DNA of 6,264 nt, taken from contig JAEYXI010000526.1 of assembly GCA_023428515.1 (NCBI GenBank), positions 1-6,264 of the forward strand, read 5' to 3'. The notes under the pieces are model-generated. The model had not been told where the DNA came from. It did no database searches and was given only the letters and a program-made list of their open reading frames with translations. Shown here in pieces: positions 4,908 to 6,264 of the stretch (its first letter is position 1; every line of letters begins with the position of its first letter). A program made the position numbers and the translations under genes. The DNA comes from Pseudomonadota bacterium. Lineage in GTDB: Bacteria; Pseudomonadota; Alphaproteobacteria; Rhizobiales; Rhizobiaceae.

Positions 4908-6264
4908 ATGGACGACAGAGACGACCTCTTTTCCCGCACGGAAAAACCCGCGTCGCGCGCCGCATCCCGGCCGCTCGACCCCATCCTGCAGGCGGCCAAC
5001 AAGCGCAGCACCCAATCAAGTAGCTCGGCCAAGGACGGCAGCGAGGGCTATTCGGCGGCCGATATCGAGGTGCTGGAAGGGCTGGAGCCTGTCCGCCGCC
5101 GTCCCGGCATGTATATCGGTGGCACCGACGAGAAGGCGCTGCACCACCTCTTCGCCGAGGTGATCGACAACTCGATGGACGAGGCGGTCGCCGGCCACGC
5201 CACCTTCATCGACGTCGAGCTTTCGGCCGACGGCTTCCTCACCGTCACCGACAATGGCCGCGGCATCCCGGTCGATCCGCACCCGAAATTCCCGAAGAAA
5301 TCCGCGCTCGAAGTCATCATGTGCACGCTGCATGCCGGCGGCAAGTTCGACTCGAAAGTCTACGAGACCTCGGGCGGCCTGCACGGCGTCGGCGTCTCTG
5401 TCGTCAACGCGCTGTCCGACAGCCTCGAGGTCGAGGTCGCGCGCGGTCGCCAGCTCTACCGCATGCGCTTCGCCCGCGGCATCCCACAAGGCAAGCTGGA
5501 GCAGCTCGGCGAGGTGCACAACCGCCGCGGCACGCGCACGCGCTTCCATCCCGACCCAGACATCTTCGGCAAAAACGCCCATTTCGAGCCGGCGCGGCTC
5601 TACCGCATGGCGCGCTCGAAGGCCTATCTCTTCGGCGGCGTCGAGATCCGCTGGTACTGCGACCCGAAACTCCTCAAGGAAAAGGACGAGACGCCGGAAA
5701 AGGCGGTCTTCCATTTCCCCGGCGGCCTGAAGGATTATCTCGCAGCCCAGCTCGGCTCGGAATTCCAGGTCACGCGCGAGATTTTCGCGGGAAAAAGTGA
5801 GAAGCAGGGCGGCCACGGCTCGGTCGAGTGGGCCGTCACCTGGTACGGCGGCGACGGCTTCCTCAATTCCTACTGCAACACCATCCCGACCCATGAAGGC
5901 GGCACGCACGAGGCCGGTCTGCGCAACGTGCTGCTGCGCGGCCTGCGCGCCTATGCCGACCTGATCGGCAACAAGCGCGCCTCGATCCTCACCAGCGACG
6001 ACGTGATGATCTCGGCGGCCGGCATGCTGTCCGTCTTCATCCGCGAGCCGGAATTCGTCGGCCAGACCAAGGACAGGCTGGCGACGACGGAGGCGATCCG
6101 CATCGTCGACGCCGCCATCCGCGATCCGTTCGACCACTGGCTGGCCGACAATCCGCAGGAGGCCTCGAAACTCCTCGACTGGGTGATCCAGCGCGCCGAC
6201 GAGCGCGTGCGCCGCCGCCAGGAGAAGGAGGTCAGCCGCAAGTCGGCCGTGCGCAAGCTGCGCC
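4908..6264 (+). CDS. parE: DNA topoisomerase IV subunit B (ParE), 3'-truncated by the window
   Basis: ParE is the ATPase subunit of topoisomerase IV, which with ParC unlinks replicated chromosomes. The window holds 452 codons of a protein usually near 650-690 residues. After an about 50-residue Ser/Ala-rich extension comes the GHKL ATPase domain: EVLEGLEPVRRRPGMYIGGT (54-73), FAEVIDNSMDEA with E84 (catalytic base) and N88 (Mg site), TVTDNGRGIP with D115, and the ATP lid GGLHGVGVSVVNALS (156-170). The transducer domain follows, with the switch lysine K388 in FVGQTKDRL. The TOPRIM domain lies outside. IGGTDEKALHHLFAEVIDNS favours ParE over GyrB, which reads closer to IGDTDDGSGLHH. I chose ATG 4908; the only other start in the open frame is TTG 4896, four codons upstream. 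The frame stays open to the right edge and no frameshift is visible. Confidence 0.95.
   Translation, partial: MDDRDDLFSRTEKPASRAASRPLDPILQAANKRSTQSSSSAKDGSEGYSAADIEVLEGLEPVRRRPGMYIGGTDEKALHHLFAEVIDNSMDEAVAGHATFIDVELSADGFLTVTDNGRGIPVDPHPKFPKKSALEVIMCTLHAGGKFDSKVYETSGGLHGVGVSVVNALSDSLEVEVARGRQLYRMRFARGIPQGKLEQLGEVHNRRGTRTRFHPDPDIFGKNAHFEPARLYRMARSKAYLFGGVEIRWYCDPKLLKEKDETPEKAVFHFPGGLKDYLAAQLGSEFQVTREIFAGKSEKQGGHGSVEWAVTWYGGDGFLNSYCNTIPTHEGGTHEAGLRNVLLRGLRAYADLIGNKRASILTSDDVMISAAGMLSVFIREPEFVGQTKDRLATTEAIRIVDAAIRDPFDHWLADNPQEASKLLDWVIQRADERVRRRQEKEVSRKSAVRKLR

Noticed and set aside
5016..6137. A 373-codon open frame on the minus strand opposite parE
   Set aside because: It is a shadow: the plus strand carries every expected GHKL and transducer motif of ParE.
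1..6264. CRISPR arrays, insertion sequences, tRNA or rRNA genes, attachment sites
   Set aside because: No regularly spaced repeats, transposase motifs, terminal inverted repeats or RNA-gene signatures were seen on either strand.

Overview
The window is a GC-rich stretch with chromosome-like gene content from an alphaproteobacterium. It most likely comes from the Rhizobiales; a Mesorhizobium-like member of Phyllobacteriaceae is my best guess. The guess rests on the cpaB-cpaC-small lipoprotein-cpaE-cpaF order, the rhizobial style of these proteins, and a ParE with a long N-terminal extension. I see no rRNA, tRNA, insertion sequence, CRISPR array, phage gene or long repeat.

Positions 1-4041, minus strand: part of a tad/cpa (tight adherence, Flp type IVb pilus) operon. 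It reads right to left as cpaB (SAF-domain pilus assembly protein), cpaC (outer-membrane secretin), a 94-residue lipoprotein where cpaD would be expected, cpaE (TadZ-type receiver plus ParA/MinD-like localisation ATPase), and the first 30 codons of the next gene, almost certainly cpaF (the secretion ATPase). The genes are tightly packed: a 4-base ATGA overlap for cpaE/cpaF, a 4-base gap for cpaC/lipoprotein, a 19-base gap for lipoprotein/cpaE and roughly 50 bases (27 if an upstream GTG is used) for cpaB/cpaC. They are probably one transcript. The products span the envelope: CpaC makes the outer-membrane pore, CpaB and the lipoprotein support it from the periplasm and outer membrane, CpaE positions the machine at the inner membrane, and CpaF powers pilus extension. 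Pilin (flp/pilA) and prepilin peptidase (cpaA) genes are not next to cpaB and must lie elsewhere.

Positions 4042-4209: a 168-base divergent intergenic region. It holds a three-tract G cluster over the cpaB start on the minus strand. Facing right, it holds a small palindrome with a Shine-Dalgarno-like sequence in its loop, followed by a six-codon mini-ORF that overlaps the next gene's start.

Positions 4210-6264, plus strand: a YoaK/DUF1275-type small membrane protein of unknown function, a 92-base gap, then the first two thirds of parE (topoisomerase IV subunit B). parE runs off the right edge before its TOPRIM domain.

Most of the window is recognisable machinery, and I do not see a clear undescribed system. 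The points most worth a second look are the miniature lipoprotein in the cpaD slot, a CpaE lacking both P-loop lysines yet keeping receiver-like residues and a possible C-terminal membrane-binding helix, and the leader structures in the divergent region.
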